Positions 45,389 through 54,717 of a stretch of 64,000 nt of DNA are shown piece by piece. The translations under genes were made by a program, and so were the position numbers. Each line of letters starts with the position of its first letter. The first letter of the stretch is position 1. The stretch covers positions 186,001-250,000 of the forward strand of contig CAJXQI010000003.1 of NCBI GenBank assembly GCA_913058395.1, written 5' to 3'. Source of the DNA: an uncultured Colwellia sp. (lineage in GTDB: Bacteria; Pseudomonadota; Gammaproteobacteria; Enterobacterales; Alteromonadaceae). Below the pieces are notes generated by a model that was not told the DNA's origin, did no database searches, and saw nothing but the letters and a program-made list of their open reading frames with translations.

Positions 45389-46102
45389 TTAGTTTAAAGC
45401 GGCTTTTTGGATATCAAATAATTCATTGATGCCATTTTTTGCAAGTTCTAACATTTGCTGCATTTCGTCGAAGCTAAATGGTTCTTCTTCAGCAGTACCT
45501 TGCACTTCAATTAGCTTACCGGTTTCAGTCATTACTACGTTCATATCAGTATCGGCTGCTGAATCTTCAAGGTATTCTAAATCAGCAATTGGCTCGCCTT
45601 TGTAGATCCCAACAGAAACAGCGGCAATCATGTGCTTAAGTGGGTTGTTATTGATAATACCTTTCGCACGCATATGGTTTAATGCATCAACTAATGCAAC
45701 ACAAGCACCAGTAATTGACGCAGTACGAGTACCACCGTCTGCTTGAATTACGTCACAATCAACGGTAATCGTATTTTCACCTAAAGCAACTAAATCTACT
45801 GCTGCGCGTAACGAGCGGGCGATTAAACGAGAAATTTCTAAGGTACGGCCACTTTGCTTGCCGTTAGCAGCTTCACGACGCATACGAGTATGCGTTGAGC
45901 GAGGTAACATACCGTATTCAGCAGTGATCCAGCCTTTACCTTGACCTTTTAGAAAACGTGGAACACCTACTTCAACAGTAGCAGTACATATAACTTTCGT
46001 GTCACCAAACTCAATAAGTACTGAGCCTTCCGCATGAGCTGTAAATTGACGTGTAATGGTTACAGGGCGAATTTGCCCTAAAGTTCTGCCGCTTGGACGC
46101 AT
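45389..46102 (-). CDS. rph: Ribonuclease PH
   Basis: A 237-aa phosphorolytic 3'-5' exoribonuclease that trims tRNA 3' ends. Family features are [18 protein letters not shown] at the N-terminus, [15 protein letters not shown], the phosphate site [10 protein letters not shown], and [19 protein letters not shown]. The longer frame (to 46165) adds 21 unrelated residues. AGGAATTTCAAC immediately before ATG 46102 and the canonical MRPSGR start fix the shorter form. Confidence 0.97.
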   Translation of the reverse strand: MRPSGRTLGQIRPVTITRQFTAHAEGSVLIEFGDTKVICTATVEVGVPRFLKGQGKGWITAEYGMLPRSTHTRMRREAANGKQSGRTLEISRLIARSLRAAVDLVALGENTITVDCDVIQADGGTRTASITGACVALVDALNHMRAKGIINNNPLKHMIAAVSVGIYKGEPIADLEYLEDSAADTDMNVVMTETGKLIEVQGTAEEEPFSFDEMQQMLELAKNGINELFDIQKAALN

Positions 46103-46386
46103 GTTGAAATTCCTATCGTAGTATAATTGCTGCGCATTATAATCGTTCGGCTGACAATTTGACATAATGACATTGCAGTATTTTGAAATATTGAAAAAAT
46201 AATTTCGGGTCGTTGGTGAAGATTTATTCTTTAGCCAAAATTGCTAGGGCACGTGGAAAGATGCCGGCATTTTCCCTTAAAGCAATATTAGCCATATGTG
46301 GAATAATTTGCTTCAAGAGAAAATTCTTTATTATCTATACCGGCTAAATCGTTTTAAACAATATTTCATTTTTAATTTTATGCTTG

Positions 46387-46884
46387 TTAAGCAGCATTAG
46401 CACTTTCTATTGCTGGGAATAGTGTCTTTCTCATTTCATCTGGGTTGTAGGCATATTCAGCTGAAAAACGGTGCAATTTAAGTGATGCAGATGCGCATAT
46501 TTCGTCAACGAACTTATCTCTTTCAACATTTTTAGGTTGGGTATGACGGCTGTCATCAAATTCAACAACTGCCATAACGGCCAGACTAATGGGGTCACAT
46601 AAAATATAGTCAAAGTGCTTTGAAGAAATTTGGTTAAACGCGCTTTGCCATTGAGTTTTATTTAAACCCGGTTGTGGTTTGATAACATCAGCAACTCTAA
46701 TTTTGACAAACACTTTGGCGTTTACCCCGCATGCTTGATTAAGCGCTGCTAGAAATGTTCTTTCTGCGGGGGTGAATAACGGACCTTTTAAAGAATAAGA
46801 AACAGGAACTTCTTTAACCGTACTCCCCCGTGAGATAAGTAAAAAAACAACGAACAAAGCTACAAAACCTAGAATATAAAACAT
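46387..46884 (-). CDS. DUF2726 membrane-anchored protein
   Basis: A 165-aa protein with one N-terminal membrane helix (about 2-19) and a cytosolic DUF2726 domain: FTPAERTFLAALNQACG, VFVKIRVADVIKP, FDYILCDPISLAVMAVVEFDDSRH and KFVDEICASASL. The fold resembles a restriction-endonuclease-like core (the CDP-xx-VVEFDD part) seen in DUF2726/topoisomerase-zinc-finger proteins. No biochemical role is established. It stands alone between rph and the thioredoxin operon. Confidence 0.8.
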   Translation of the reverse strand: MFYILGFVALFVVFLLISRGSTVKEVPVSYSLKGPLFTPAERTFLAALNQACGVNAKVFVKIRVADVIKPQPGLNKTQWQSAFNQISSKHFDYILCDPISLAVMAVVEFDDSRHTQPKNVERDKFVDEICASASLKLHRFSAEYAYNPDEMRKTLFPAIESANAA

Positions 46885-47120
46885 GAATCACCCTTTAACT
46901 TTCTTAATGCCAAACTATTTTTAATTAACTAAACAGGCTAACAGCATGAAATGAGTGATTCAATGGCGTGTAATGTCGTGTAATAATTTTTAAAAGTCAT
47001 GAATATGGCTTTCTGAGTACAACAATTAACTATTATGAAATATAGTTAAATAAAAGAAGGTCATTCTATTGTGTGTTTATCTTCAATTGCTATTGAGTAT
47101 CAAGGAAATAGAGAAAATTT

Positions 47121-47657
47121 ATGAAATTTCATCTGCTTATTGTTTTATTTTTATCCAGTTTACTTACCCTAGATGATGCGAGTGCAAAAGACACCGCAGT
47201 AAATATAACTAAAGAATTACCATTATACAGTCAAGTTTACGATGACAAGCGTGACCCATTTAAAGATGCGCAAGCAGCTATCAAATTAGCACAAGAAAGT
47301 GATCGTAACGTTTTAATTGAGATTGGCGGCACATGGTGCACTTGGTGTCACAAAATGGATGCATTTTTAGCTAAAAATCCAAAGGTTTATCAACAATTAC
47401 ATAGTAAATACGTACTGCTGAAAATAAGCGTTAGTGATAGCAACGAAAATGAAGCGTTTATGAAGTCGTTACCGCCTGTACAAGGTTACCCGCATATGTA
47501 TGTGTCAACCAATAGCGGCCGTATGTTGCTTTCAAAAGATACTGCGGAACTACTCGATAACTTAGAATATTCTGTAGAGTATTGGTCAGAATTTTTAGAT
47601 AAGTGGCAGGTGAAAAATAACAAGGAAAATGACAATGTCTCAAGTGCAAAAGGCTAA
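47121..47657 (+). CDS. Periplasmic thioredoxin-fold protein
   Basis: A 178-aa protein with signal peptide (MKFHLLIVLFLSSLLTLDDASA) and a thioredoxin-like domain whose active site reads GGTWCTWCHKMD (CxxC about residues 75-78), similar to the DUF255/YyaL-type WCHVM motif. The 3' end overlaps the next gene by 29 bp, so it is cotranscribed with a gluconate-dehydrogenase-like subunit 3 and a GMC oxidoreductase. It may keep cysteines of the exported oxidoreductase reduced or correctly paired (inference). Confidence 0.85.
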   Translation: MKFHLLIVLFLSSLLTLDDASAKDTAVNITKELPLYSQVYDDKRDPFKDAQAAIKLAQESDRNVLIEIGGTWCTWCHKMDAFLAKNPKVYQQLHSKYVLLKISVSDSNENEAFMKSLPPVQGYPHMYVSTNSGRMLLSKDTAELLDNLEYSVEYWSEFLDKWQVKNNKENDNVSSAKG

Positions 47658-48372
47658 AACTGTGCCGCAAGTTAAGTCATTTTTTGACAAAAATTTTCGT
47701 ACACCTAAGTGGCTACAAAAGAAAGTTTCGCGTCGTAGCGCGTTAAAGTCGGCGGCAGGCGCAACTATGATAGCAGCTATGCCAATGCGCAGTTGGTCAG
47801 CTGTTACCGCTAATAAGCTTGATGGCGCATTGAAAACCGACCCTTGGTTAACGTTAGATGCCGTATTGGCTCATTTATTACCTGAGTCACCAACAGGGCC
47901 AAGCGCGAAAGAAATTCAAGTAACGCAGTATTTGTACAACGTGGTTTTTCAACAGCCAACAGAAGAAGCCGAAATTGAATTTATTTATAAAGGTGTCGGC
48001 TGGCTAAATGGCTTTAGTACTAGCCAGTTGCAGAAAAACTTTGTGCTATTAACTTTCAATGAAAAAGAAAGCATTCTACGCGCTATTAGTAAATCAACGG
48101 CCGGTGAGAACTGGTTAAGCAATTTAGTTGGTTATATTTTTGAGGCCATGCTGTCCCCACCAAGTTATGGCGGTAATCCAAATGGCATTGGTTGGCAATG
48201 GTTAGAGCATCAAGCTGGGTTTCCACTGCCGCAAGCAGGACAACGTTACTATGAACTACCAGGCAAACTGCCGATAGTGTTAAATAGCAAAATGTCGACT
48301 GCTAATAAAACAACGCAAGTGGTTAGTCATCAGCAATATATCGGTAAGCAAGTAGGAACTCGAAAAGCATGA
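47629..48372 (+). CDS. Gluconate 2-dehydrogenase subunit 3-family protein with Tat signal
   Basis: A 247-aa protein with a twin-arginine-type signal near residues 35-60 (KKVSRRSALKSAAGATMIAAMPMRSWSA). A helical domain of the gluconate 2-dehydrogenase gamma-subunit family follows (LTLDAVLAHLLPES, FVLLTFNEKESILRAI, GGNPNGIGWQWLEHQAGF). Start ATG 47629 or 47635. It overlaps the GMC gene by 4 bp (ATGA). Small subunits of this type accompany the FAD subunit to the periplasm by the Tat route. No cytochrome subunit is encoded beside them. Confidence 0.85.
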   Translation: MTMSQVQKAKTVPQVKSFFDKNFRTPKWLQKKVSRRSALKSAAGATMIAAMPMRSWSAVTANKLDGALKTDPWLTLDAVLAHLLPESPTGPSAKEIQVTQYLYNVVFQQPTEEAEIEFIYKGVGWLNGFSTSQLQKNFVLLTFNEKESILRAISKSTAGENWLSNLVGYIFEAMLSPPSYGGNPNGIGWQWLEHQAGFPLPQAGQRYYELPGKLPIVLNSKMSTANKTTQVVSHQQYIGKQVGTRKA

Positions 48373-50093
48373 AATATGATATTTGTATAGTGGGTAGTGG
48401 CGCTGGCGCGTCACCTGTTGCTTATACCTTAGCCAAAGCGGGCGCTAAAGTGTTAGTGCTAGAAAAAGGTGCGTGGTTAACGGAAAAAGAGTTTTATAAA
48501 GACGAATTAGCCATTAGCTTACGCGATGCGTATAACCCTAAGCTTGAAGATGAACAGCACGTTATCGAAGAAGAATATGAAACTGAAGATGGCGAAAGTT
48601 TTTGGCAAGGTGAAGCGACAAGTGAGTCGGGGTGGAGCTTTTGGAATGGCACCGTTGTCGGTGGCTCTTCTAACTTTATGAGTGGCTATTTTCATCGCTT
48701 AAAGCCCATCGACTTTCGCCTAAAATCAGAATTTGGTGCCATTGAAGGTGCCAATGTAGAAGATTGGCCAATTGACTATGATGAACTTGAACCTTATTAC
48801 GCCATGGTTGAAAAAGTAGTCGGCGTGTCAGGTCGAGTTTCTGAGCATCCACATCAAGAGCCTCGCTCAACAGATTTTCCATTTCCACCTGTTGCAGAAA
48901 ACGCAATATCATCATGGATAGATGAAAGTTCAAAAGAGATTGGTTACCACGCAGTTCCAGTGCCACGCGCCATTTTGTCACAGCCTGCCATGGGCAGAAA
49001 TAGCTGTGAATATTCAGGTTACTGTAGCAGCTATGGCTGTGCATCAGGCGCAAAAGGTAGTGGCCGAGCAGCATTGCTTAATCACGCAGTCGCCACTGGG
49101 AATTGCACCATAACGCCACATGCAAAAGTGTATAAAATTGAAACTGATAGCCAAGGCGAAATTTCGGGTGTGCTTTATTACGACAAAGCTGGGCGTAAGC
49201 AAGTCGCAACGGCGAAATATTATGTTGTAGCGTGCCAAGCGGTAGAAACCTCACGTTTATTATTAGCATCAAAGGGCGAAAAGTTTCCTAACGGCATTGC
49301 TAATAACACCGGACATGTTGGTAAAAATTTAATTTTTAGTGGTGGCGGAACCGGTCGCGGCGACTTCTTCTATAAAGATTTAACCAAAGAAAAACAGGCG
49401 CAATTAAAGCAAGTAGGGCCTTTTATTAATCGCGCGTTACAAGACTGGTACCAGATTGATGATAAAGCCTTTAACGGTTTTAATCGTGATGGTAAAGCTA
49501 AGGGCGGCACAATAGATTTCCTCTTTTATCAAAACCCTATTGCTCGTGCGCAGAGTACCAAATGGCAATACGATGAAGCGCAAGACAGCGAAAAACTAAT
49601 TTGGGGTGAAGAACTTAAACAAAGCATGAAAACAGAATTCACCACCTATAAAACCTTACGTTTTGAAGTGTTTAACGACTGGCTACCAACCGATAATTGT
49701 TTTGTCGACTTGGATGATGACGTTACTGATAAGTGGGGCGATCCGGTAGCAAAAATACGTATTGGTGCCCATAACCACGATTTAGATGTTGGTGAGTACT
49801 TAGCTGAAAAAGCTGAAAAATTACTGACAGAAATGGGGGCAACTAATATCTCGTCATCAGTAAGTAGTGCACCTGCTTCGAACTTAATGGCTGGTGGTTG
49901 TCGTTTTGGTAACGATCCTAAAACTTCAGTACTAAACAAAAACTGTCAAGCGCATGAAGTTGAAAACCTATTCGTTACTGATGCCTCATTCATGCCAACT
50001 GGTGGCAGTGTGCCTTACACTTTTACTATTTATGCCAATTCATTCCGTGTGGCTGACCACATCAAAGAGCGTTGGCAGAAAAGTGCTAGCTAA
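48369..50093 (+). CDS. GMC-family FAD-dependent oxidoreductase (large subunit)
   Basis: A 574-aa flavoprotein. It starts directly with the dinucleotide motif (MKYDICIVGSGAGASPVAYTLAKAGAKVLVLEKG) and has no export signal, so it probably travels with the Tat-bearing small subunit. GTVVGGSSNFMSGYFHRL is the GMC signature. The C-terminal part reads NLMAGGCRFG (about 505-514), ENLFVTDASFMPTGGSVPYTFTIYANSFRVADHI. The histidine expected just before the GGC stretch and the NPT motif of canonical members are absent. It oxidises an alcohol or sugar-type substrate, identity unknown. Confidence 0.88.
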   Translation: MKYDICIVGSGAGASPVAYTLAKAGAKVLVLEKGAWLTEKEFYKDELAISLRDAYNPKLEDEQHVIEEEYETEDGESFWQGEATSESGWSFWNGTVVGGSSNFMSGYFHRLKPIDFRLKSEFGAIEGANVEDWPIDYDELEPYYAMVEKVVGVSGRVSEHPHQEPRSTDFPFPPVAENAISSWIDESSKEIGYHAVPVPRAILSQPAMGRNSCEYSGYCSSYGCASGAKGSGRAALLNHAVATGNCTITPHAKVYKIETDSQGEISGVLYYDKAGRKQVATAKYYVVACQAVETSRLLLASKGEKFPNGIANNTGHVGKNLIFSGGGTGRGDFFYKDLTKEKQAQLKQVGPFINRALQDWYQIDDKAFNGFNRDGKAKGGTIDFLFYQNPIARAQSTKWQYDEAQDSEKLIWGEELKQSMKTEFTTYKTLRFEVFNDWLPTDNCFVDLDDDVTDKWGDPVAKIRIGAHNHDLDVGEYLAEKAEKLLTEMGATNISSSVSSAPASNLMAGGCRFGNDPKTSVLNKNCQAHEVENLFVTDASFMPTGGSVPYTFTIYANSFRVADHIKERWQKSAS

Positions 50094-50246
50094 AGGTGGT
50101 TTTTTACTTCTTTTACCGTAAAGCCGTTTAAGTACAGGAAGTTACCGGTTTTTCCTAAAAGTTTTAAAATGTGATACTTCTGTTAAGATTTCGTAATGTG
50201 ACTACTGCATACTTAATTAAATTACTTTAGCTTGGACGAATTTAAG

Positions 50247-51182
50247 ATGCATAGAAAAAAATTGATAATGGTGCTGATTTCGCTGTGTATAACAGCTTGT
50301 GGTGGTGGCTCGGGCTCGGGAACAGTTGAAAATACGTTACCACCAGTTCCTGCCCCAGCGCCAACAATCTTAAAAGGGGCGTTTTTTGACTCAGCAGTTG
50401 AAGGATTAAACTATCAAACGGCTACTCAGAATGGAACTACAACCACAGAGGGGGAGTTTAACTATATTGCTAACGAAACAGTAGTGTTCTCAATTGGTGG
50501 TATTGAATTTCCAGCAACACTTGGTGCGCCATATGTAACGCCATTAAACGTGTTTGCAACTGAAGATCTTACAAATGTAGCGGTTGTAAATATGATCCGA
50601 TTATTACAAAGCCTAGATTTAGATGGTATTGCTGAAAACGGTATTGAAATACCAGAGATGGCGCACGTTTTAGCAAGTGACTTAACAATAGACTTTGCTG
50701 ATGATAGCTTTGATTCTCAAGTTCAAGAAATTGTTGAGAATAGCGGAGGCGTATACCAATCATTAATTAGTGCAGATAAAGCATTGTCTCACTTTCAAAA
50801 CACGTTGAGTACACTTAACGGAGAGAATACTTCAGGCTGTACAAGTACCCACGACAAAGTAGGCTTTACCGGAAGTTTTCAAACTCTAGCTCACAACGTA
50901 TCGGGACAAGCGACAATTATTGATGACTGTACAATTGAAATTAGCAGCTTTGATTATGACGGCGGCGGTCCTTTAGTTTATTTCTACGGGGCAATCAATG
51001 AAGAATATGCCGGGAATAATTCTTTTGCTGTTGGTGACCGAATTGATGGTCAAGTGTTCGAAAACTCTCAAATTACCTTACGACTACCTCAGGGAAGAAC
51101 ATTAGATGACATGGACGGATTAAGTGTCTGGTGTGCTGATTTTGATGTTAATTTTGGAAATGTGGAGTTTACCGCACCCTAA
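50247..51182 (+). CDS. Hypothetical lipoprotein with Gly/Ser and Pro-rich linker
   Basis: A 311-aa lipoprotein: MHRKKLIMVLISLCITACGGGSGSG with lipobox ITAC, then a PPVPAPAP linker. The first domain (FFDSAVEGLNYQTATQNGTTTTEGEFNYIANETVVFSIGGIEFP...) resembles repeats seen in many gammaproteobacterial surface lipoproteins, where VEGLxY...GxTxxxGxFxY precedes an I-G-G strand. The C-terminal half has two to three cysteines and is beta-rich. The longer frame to TTG 50232 is less likely than ATG 50247. It may be secreted to the cell surface, function unknown. Confidence 0.75.
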   Translation: MHRKKLIMVLISLCITACGGGSGSGTVENTLPPVPAPAPTILKGAFFDSAVEGLNYQTATQNGTTTTEGEFNYIANETVVFSIGGIEFPATLGAPYVTPLNVFATEDLTNVAVVNMIRLLQSLDLDGIAENGIEIPEMAHVLASDLTIDFADDSFDSQVQEIVENSGGVYQSLISADKALSHFQNTLSTLNGENTSGCTSTHDKVGFTGSFQTLAHNVSGQATIIDDCTIEISSFDYDGGGPLVYFYGAINEEYAGNNSFAVGDRIDGQVFENSQITLRLPQGRTLDDMDGLSVWCADFDVNFGNVEFTAP

Positions 51183-51298
51183 ACCATATCAACCCTAAAT
51201 ATTTTTTATGATATAGATAAATGCCCGGAAACTAGATCCCTGATCTCAGCTAGGGCATAATCCCAGTTATTGACCATATTAAACATTTAGGAAATTCT

Positions 51299-52162
51299 AT
51301 GATCCACAGCATGACAGCATTTGCTCGCCATGAAGTAAAAGGCGAGTGGGGCAATGCGGTTTGGGAAATCCGCTCTGTAAATCAACGTTTCCTCGAAACT
51401 TATTTTCGTTTACCTGAACAATTTCGCAGTATAGAGCCAGTATTACGTGAACGCTTTCGTAAGCAATTAAATCGCGGCAAAGTAGAATGTAACTTACGTT
51501 TTAATGCTAATCCGGGTGAAAAAAGTAATTTATCAATGAATACCGCGCTTGCTGAAAATTTGCTTAAACATGCAAATTGGATCAATGAGCAAACATTGAA
51601 TAGCCAAGTTAACCCGTTAGAAATTATGCGTTGGCCTGGTGTGATGGAAGCTGAAGAATCAGACATGAATGCCATTCAAGCTGAAATTCTTGCTGGCTTT
51701 GACCAAGCACTGAAAGACTTTATTGTTGCCCGAGCTGATGAAGGCGCCAATATGAAAGCGCTTATTGAGCAACGCCTTGATGGTATTGTTGAACAGTCAG
51801 AAGTTGTCAAAGGGCATATGCCTGAAGTTATTGCATGGCAACGCAAACGTATTACCGATAAATTTTCAGATGCGAACATCGAGCTTGAATCATCACGTGT
51901 TGAACAAGAGCTTGTGTTGTTAGCGCAAAAAATGGATGTTGATGAAGAAATTGACCGCCTATTTAGTCACGTAAAAGAAACTCGTAGTATTTTGAAAAAA
52001 GGTGGCGCACAAGGCCGTCGTTTAGACTTCATGATGCAAGAGTTTAACCGAGAAGCGAATACCTTAGGCTCAAAATCAATTAACGCTGATATCACTAATT
52101 CAGCTGTTGAATTGAAAGTACTAATTGAGCAAATGCGTGAGCAGATCCAGAATATCGAATAA
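51299..52162 (+). CDS. yicC: YicC-family endoribonuclease
   Basis: A 287-aa protein with the YicC N-terminal domain (MIHSMTAFARHEVKGEWGNAVWEIRSVNQRFLETYFRLPE) and the DUF1732 C-terminal domain (KKGGAQGRRLDFMMQEFNREANTLGSK). YicC proteins are reported to cut RNA, including RyhB in E. coli. AGGAAATTCT precedes the ATG. In E. coli yicC is next to rph and divergent. Here about 5 kb of oxidoreductase and lipoprotein genes lie between them. Confidence 0.93.
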   Translation: MIHSMTAFARHEVKGEWGNAVWEIRSVNQRFLETYFRLPEQFRSIEPVLRERFRKQLNRGKVECNLRFNANPGEKSNLSMNTALAENLLKHANWINEQTLNSQVNPLEIMRWPGVMEAEESDMNAIQAEILAGFDQALKDFIVARADEGANMKALIEQRLDGIVEQSEVVKGHMPEVIAWQRKRITDKFSDANIELESSRVEQELVLLAQKMDVDEEIDRLFSHVKETRSILKKGGAQGRRLDFMMQEFNREANTLGSKSINADITNSAVELKVLIEQMREQIQNIE

Positions 52163-52459
52163 CGGCTCAATTATTTTTAAATGAGTTATGTAACACCTAA
52201 AACCATCAGCAGTCTATACTACCCTTGCGTTAGCGGGCTGTGATGGTTTCATTTCCACCTTGTAACCTTCTTTAATCGTCATTCGCAATAGTTAAAAATG
52301 ATGAGCAGAATAATCACTATTCCCATACTATCCGCTTAGTTTTTTATAATTAAATCAGTTACTTTTCTTAAGTTATATTTTCAATGGTTTTAATTAACAT
52401 TGTAGCCTTGTCTTCATTTAGCTAAGATGAATCATTCGCAATTTTTACTGAGTAATACA

Positions 52460-53776
52460 ATGAAAACTATAGCATTTATAACAACCGTTTTATGCCTCGC
52501 TGCTAGTTCATTAAGCTACGCTGCAAATGACAAGGTAAAATCAGTAAAGGCTGCTATGCCTGAGCTTATGACGTTATATAAAGATTTACACCAAAGCCCC
52601 GAGCTTTCTAGTTATGAGTTTAATACCGCTAAAAAATTAGCTAAAAATGCGCGTGAGCTTGGTTTTGAAGTGACAGAAGGTGTTGGTGGAACTGGTGTTG
52701 TTGCGGTGTTAAAAAATGGTAAAGGCCCAACAGTATTGGTTCGAGCGGATATGGATGCCTTACCCGTAAAAGAACAAACTGGATTAGCATTTGCGTCAAA
52801 GGTTACCACTACCACTGAAGAAGGCTTACAAAGCCATGTAATGCATGCCTGTGGACATGATACCCACATGACAAGTTGGGTCGGTACAGCCAAATTGCTT
52901 AGTGAAAACAAAGCTGATTGGTCAGGCACGTTAGTAATGATATTACAGCCAGCTGAAGAGCGTGGTCGCGGTGCAAAAGACATGCTAGCCGACGGTCTAT
53001 ATGAACGCTTTCCAAAACCTGATTACGCCTTAGCATTTCATAATTCTGCTGGCTTAAAAGCGGGTGTTATTGGTTATACTTCAGGCTTTACCCTTGCCAA
53101 TGTTGATAGTGTAAATGTTTTAGTGAAAGGTGTCGGCGGCCACGGGGCTTACCCGCACGCAACGAAAGACCCTATCGTATTAGGCGCTCGTATTGTTGGT
53201 GCTTTACAAACCCTTGTTAGCCGTGAATTAGACCCGCAAGATGCCGCTGTTGTCACCGTAGGCAGTTTTCAATCAGGTACTAAGCACAACATCATTTCAG
53301 ATCAGGCATTATTATTACTAACCGTGCGTAGCTACTCTGATGAAACCCGCCAAAAATTAATTGATGGCATTACTAGAATAGCGAAAGGCGAAGGTATTGC
53401 GATGGGCTTACCGGAAGACTTGTTGCCGGTAGTTACCGTAAAAGACGAATACACGCCTGCGGCTTATAACGAACCTGAATTTACCAAAGCAATGGCTAAA
53501 TTATTTACTAGCGAGTTTGGTAAAGAACGAGTAAAAGAAGTGCCACCAGTAATGGCAGGAGAAGACTTCAGTCGTTATTACCGCGCAGATAAAAACATTA
53601 AAAGCATGATATTTTGGGTTGGTGGCGTACCGCACGATAAATGGCAATCAGCGCAAGAAACAGGTGAAACCTTACCATCACTGCATAGCCCGTTTTGGGC
53701 ACCTGATGCTGAAAAAGTGATTGCGACAGCGACCCAAGCCATGAATAGCGCTGTGCTAACTATATTGGCGAAGTAA
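52460..53776 (+). CDS. Secreted M20-family amidohydrolase
   Basis: A 438-aa protein starting at ATG 52460 (MKTIAFITTVLCLAASSLSYA signal peptide). The frame's first ATG at 52427 would put 11 polar residues in front. Metal and catalytic motifs of M20D amidohydrolases are visible: VLVRADMDALPVKE, HACGHDTHM, LQPAEERGRGAKDML, VGGHGAYPHATKDPI, PPVMAGEDFSRYYR. They cleave N-acyl-amino acids, hippurate-like substrates or peptides. The export signal implies periplasmic action. No operon partners. Confidence 0.9.
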   Translation: MKTIAFITTVLCLAASSLSYAANDKVKSVKAAMPELMTLYKDLHQSPELSSYEFNTAKKLAKNARELGFEVTEGVGGTGVVAVLKNGKGPTVLVRADMDALPVKEQTGLAFASKVTTTTEEGLQSHVMHACGHDTHMTSWVGTAKLLSENKADWSGTLVMILQPAEERGRGAKDMLADGLYERFPKPDYALAFHNSAGLKAGVIGYTSGFTLANVDSVNVLVKGVGGHGAYPHATKDPIVLGARIVGALQTLVSRELDPQDAAVVTVGSFQSGTKHNIISDQALLLLTVRSYSDETRQKLIDGITRIAKGEGIAMGLPEDLLPVVTVKDEYTPAAYNEPEFTKAMAKLFTSEFGKERVKEVPPVMAGEDFSRYYRADKNIKSMIFWVGGVPHDKWQSAQETGETLPSLHSPFWAPDAEKVIATATQAMNSAVLTILAK

Positions 53777-53826
53777 CCAGAATTAATGTCATAGCTAAAC
53801 CACCGTTAAATGATGGATTTTTACAA

Positions 53827-53863
53827 GTAACCTTTGCGAGTACCTTTTACTAGCAAAGGTTAC
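53827..53863. other. Strong hairpin ahead of yceH
   Basis: The 16-bp arm 53827-53842 pairs with 53848-53863 with one mismatch and a 5-nt loop. No T-run follows. It may be a terminator or processing structure for the amidohydrolase mRNA, or a leader element of yceH, whose ATG is 52 bp on. Confidence 0.5.
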
Positions 53864-53915
53864 AGTTAATTCGTAGAGCTCTATTATTAAAAGTTTTAAA
53901 AAGGATGCCTTCAGT

Positions 53916-54614
53916 ATGATCACACTATCCGCAGAACAATGCCGAATTATCGGCATCATGTTAGAAAAAGAAACCACCACACCCGAGCAATATCCAATGT
54001 CGTTAAATGGCATTACCACCGCTTGTAATCAAAAAAGTAACCGTGAACCTGTTATGTCATTGTCAGAATCTGACGTGCAAAATAGTATCGATGAACTGTC
54101 AAAAATGAACCAATTAATGATAGATCATAAAGCCTCTGGTCGAGTCAGCAAATATTATCATTATTTCTGTGATACTGAATTTGGCAATTTAAAGTTTAGC
54201 CCACAACAAAGATCGATTATTTGTGTGCTATTACTGCGCGGGCCGCAAACGCCGGGTGAATTAAGAACTCGCACCACACGTTTAGCTGATTTTGCCGATG
54301 TAAGAGAAGTGGAAACTGCCTTAGAGCAATTACAAAACTTAAACGGGCAAACACTGGTTAAAAAACTCGAACGTCAACCAGGAAAGCGTGAATCTCGTTA
54401 CGTGCATTTATTTTCTGATGTTGATGAAAGCTATGGTGTCGAATCTAACGTTGCTCAAACGGAAGCTGCTCTCTCAGAAAGTACTTCTTCAGCAATTGCT
54501 CCTTCTGTAAGTAATAACCAACTAGCTCAGCGAGTCACGGCACTAGAAGAACAAATTGCTTCATTAACAGAGCAGGTAGCTTGTTTAACTGAGTTGCTTG
54601 AAGATAAGTGCTAG
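53916..54614 (+). CDS. yceH: YceH-family (DUF480) protein
   Basis: A 232-aa protein with two tandem winged-helix domains: ITLSAEQCRIIGIMLEKETTTPEQYPMSLNGITTACNQKSNREPVM (1-80) and FSPQQRSIICVLLLRGPQTPGELRTRTTRLADF (about 90-170). A linker and a C-terminal coiled coil follow (RVTALEEQIASLTEQVACLTELLED). The family is widespread in gammaproteobacteria with no settled function, although the fold suggests DNA or protein binding. Confidence 0.92.
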   Translation: MITLSAEQCRIIGIMLEKETTTPEQYPMSLNGITTACNQKSNREPVMSLSESDVQNSIDELSKMNQLMIDHKASGRVSKYYHYFCDTEFGNLKFSPQQRSIICVLLLRGPQTPGELRTRTTRLADFADVREVETALEQLQNLNGQTLVKKLERQPGKRESRYVHLFSDVDESYGVESNVAQTEAALSESTSSAIAPSVSNNQLAQRVTALEEQIASLTEQVACLTELLEDKC

Positions 54615-54717
54615 TTGAGTTAATTGGCATTTATCATTAGCTGGGGTAACACTCATTTAGCTTTTTTTGTATACAATACACCTCAATCTATTAGAGTAAA
54701 ATCGAAGAAGGGTATTC

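Noticed and set aside
46103-46165. 21-residue N-terminal extension of RNase PH
   Set aside because: The canonical MRPSGR start at 46102 has its own ribosome site, and the extension is not family-like.
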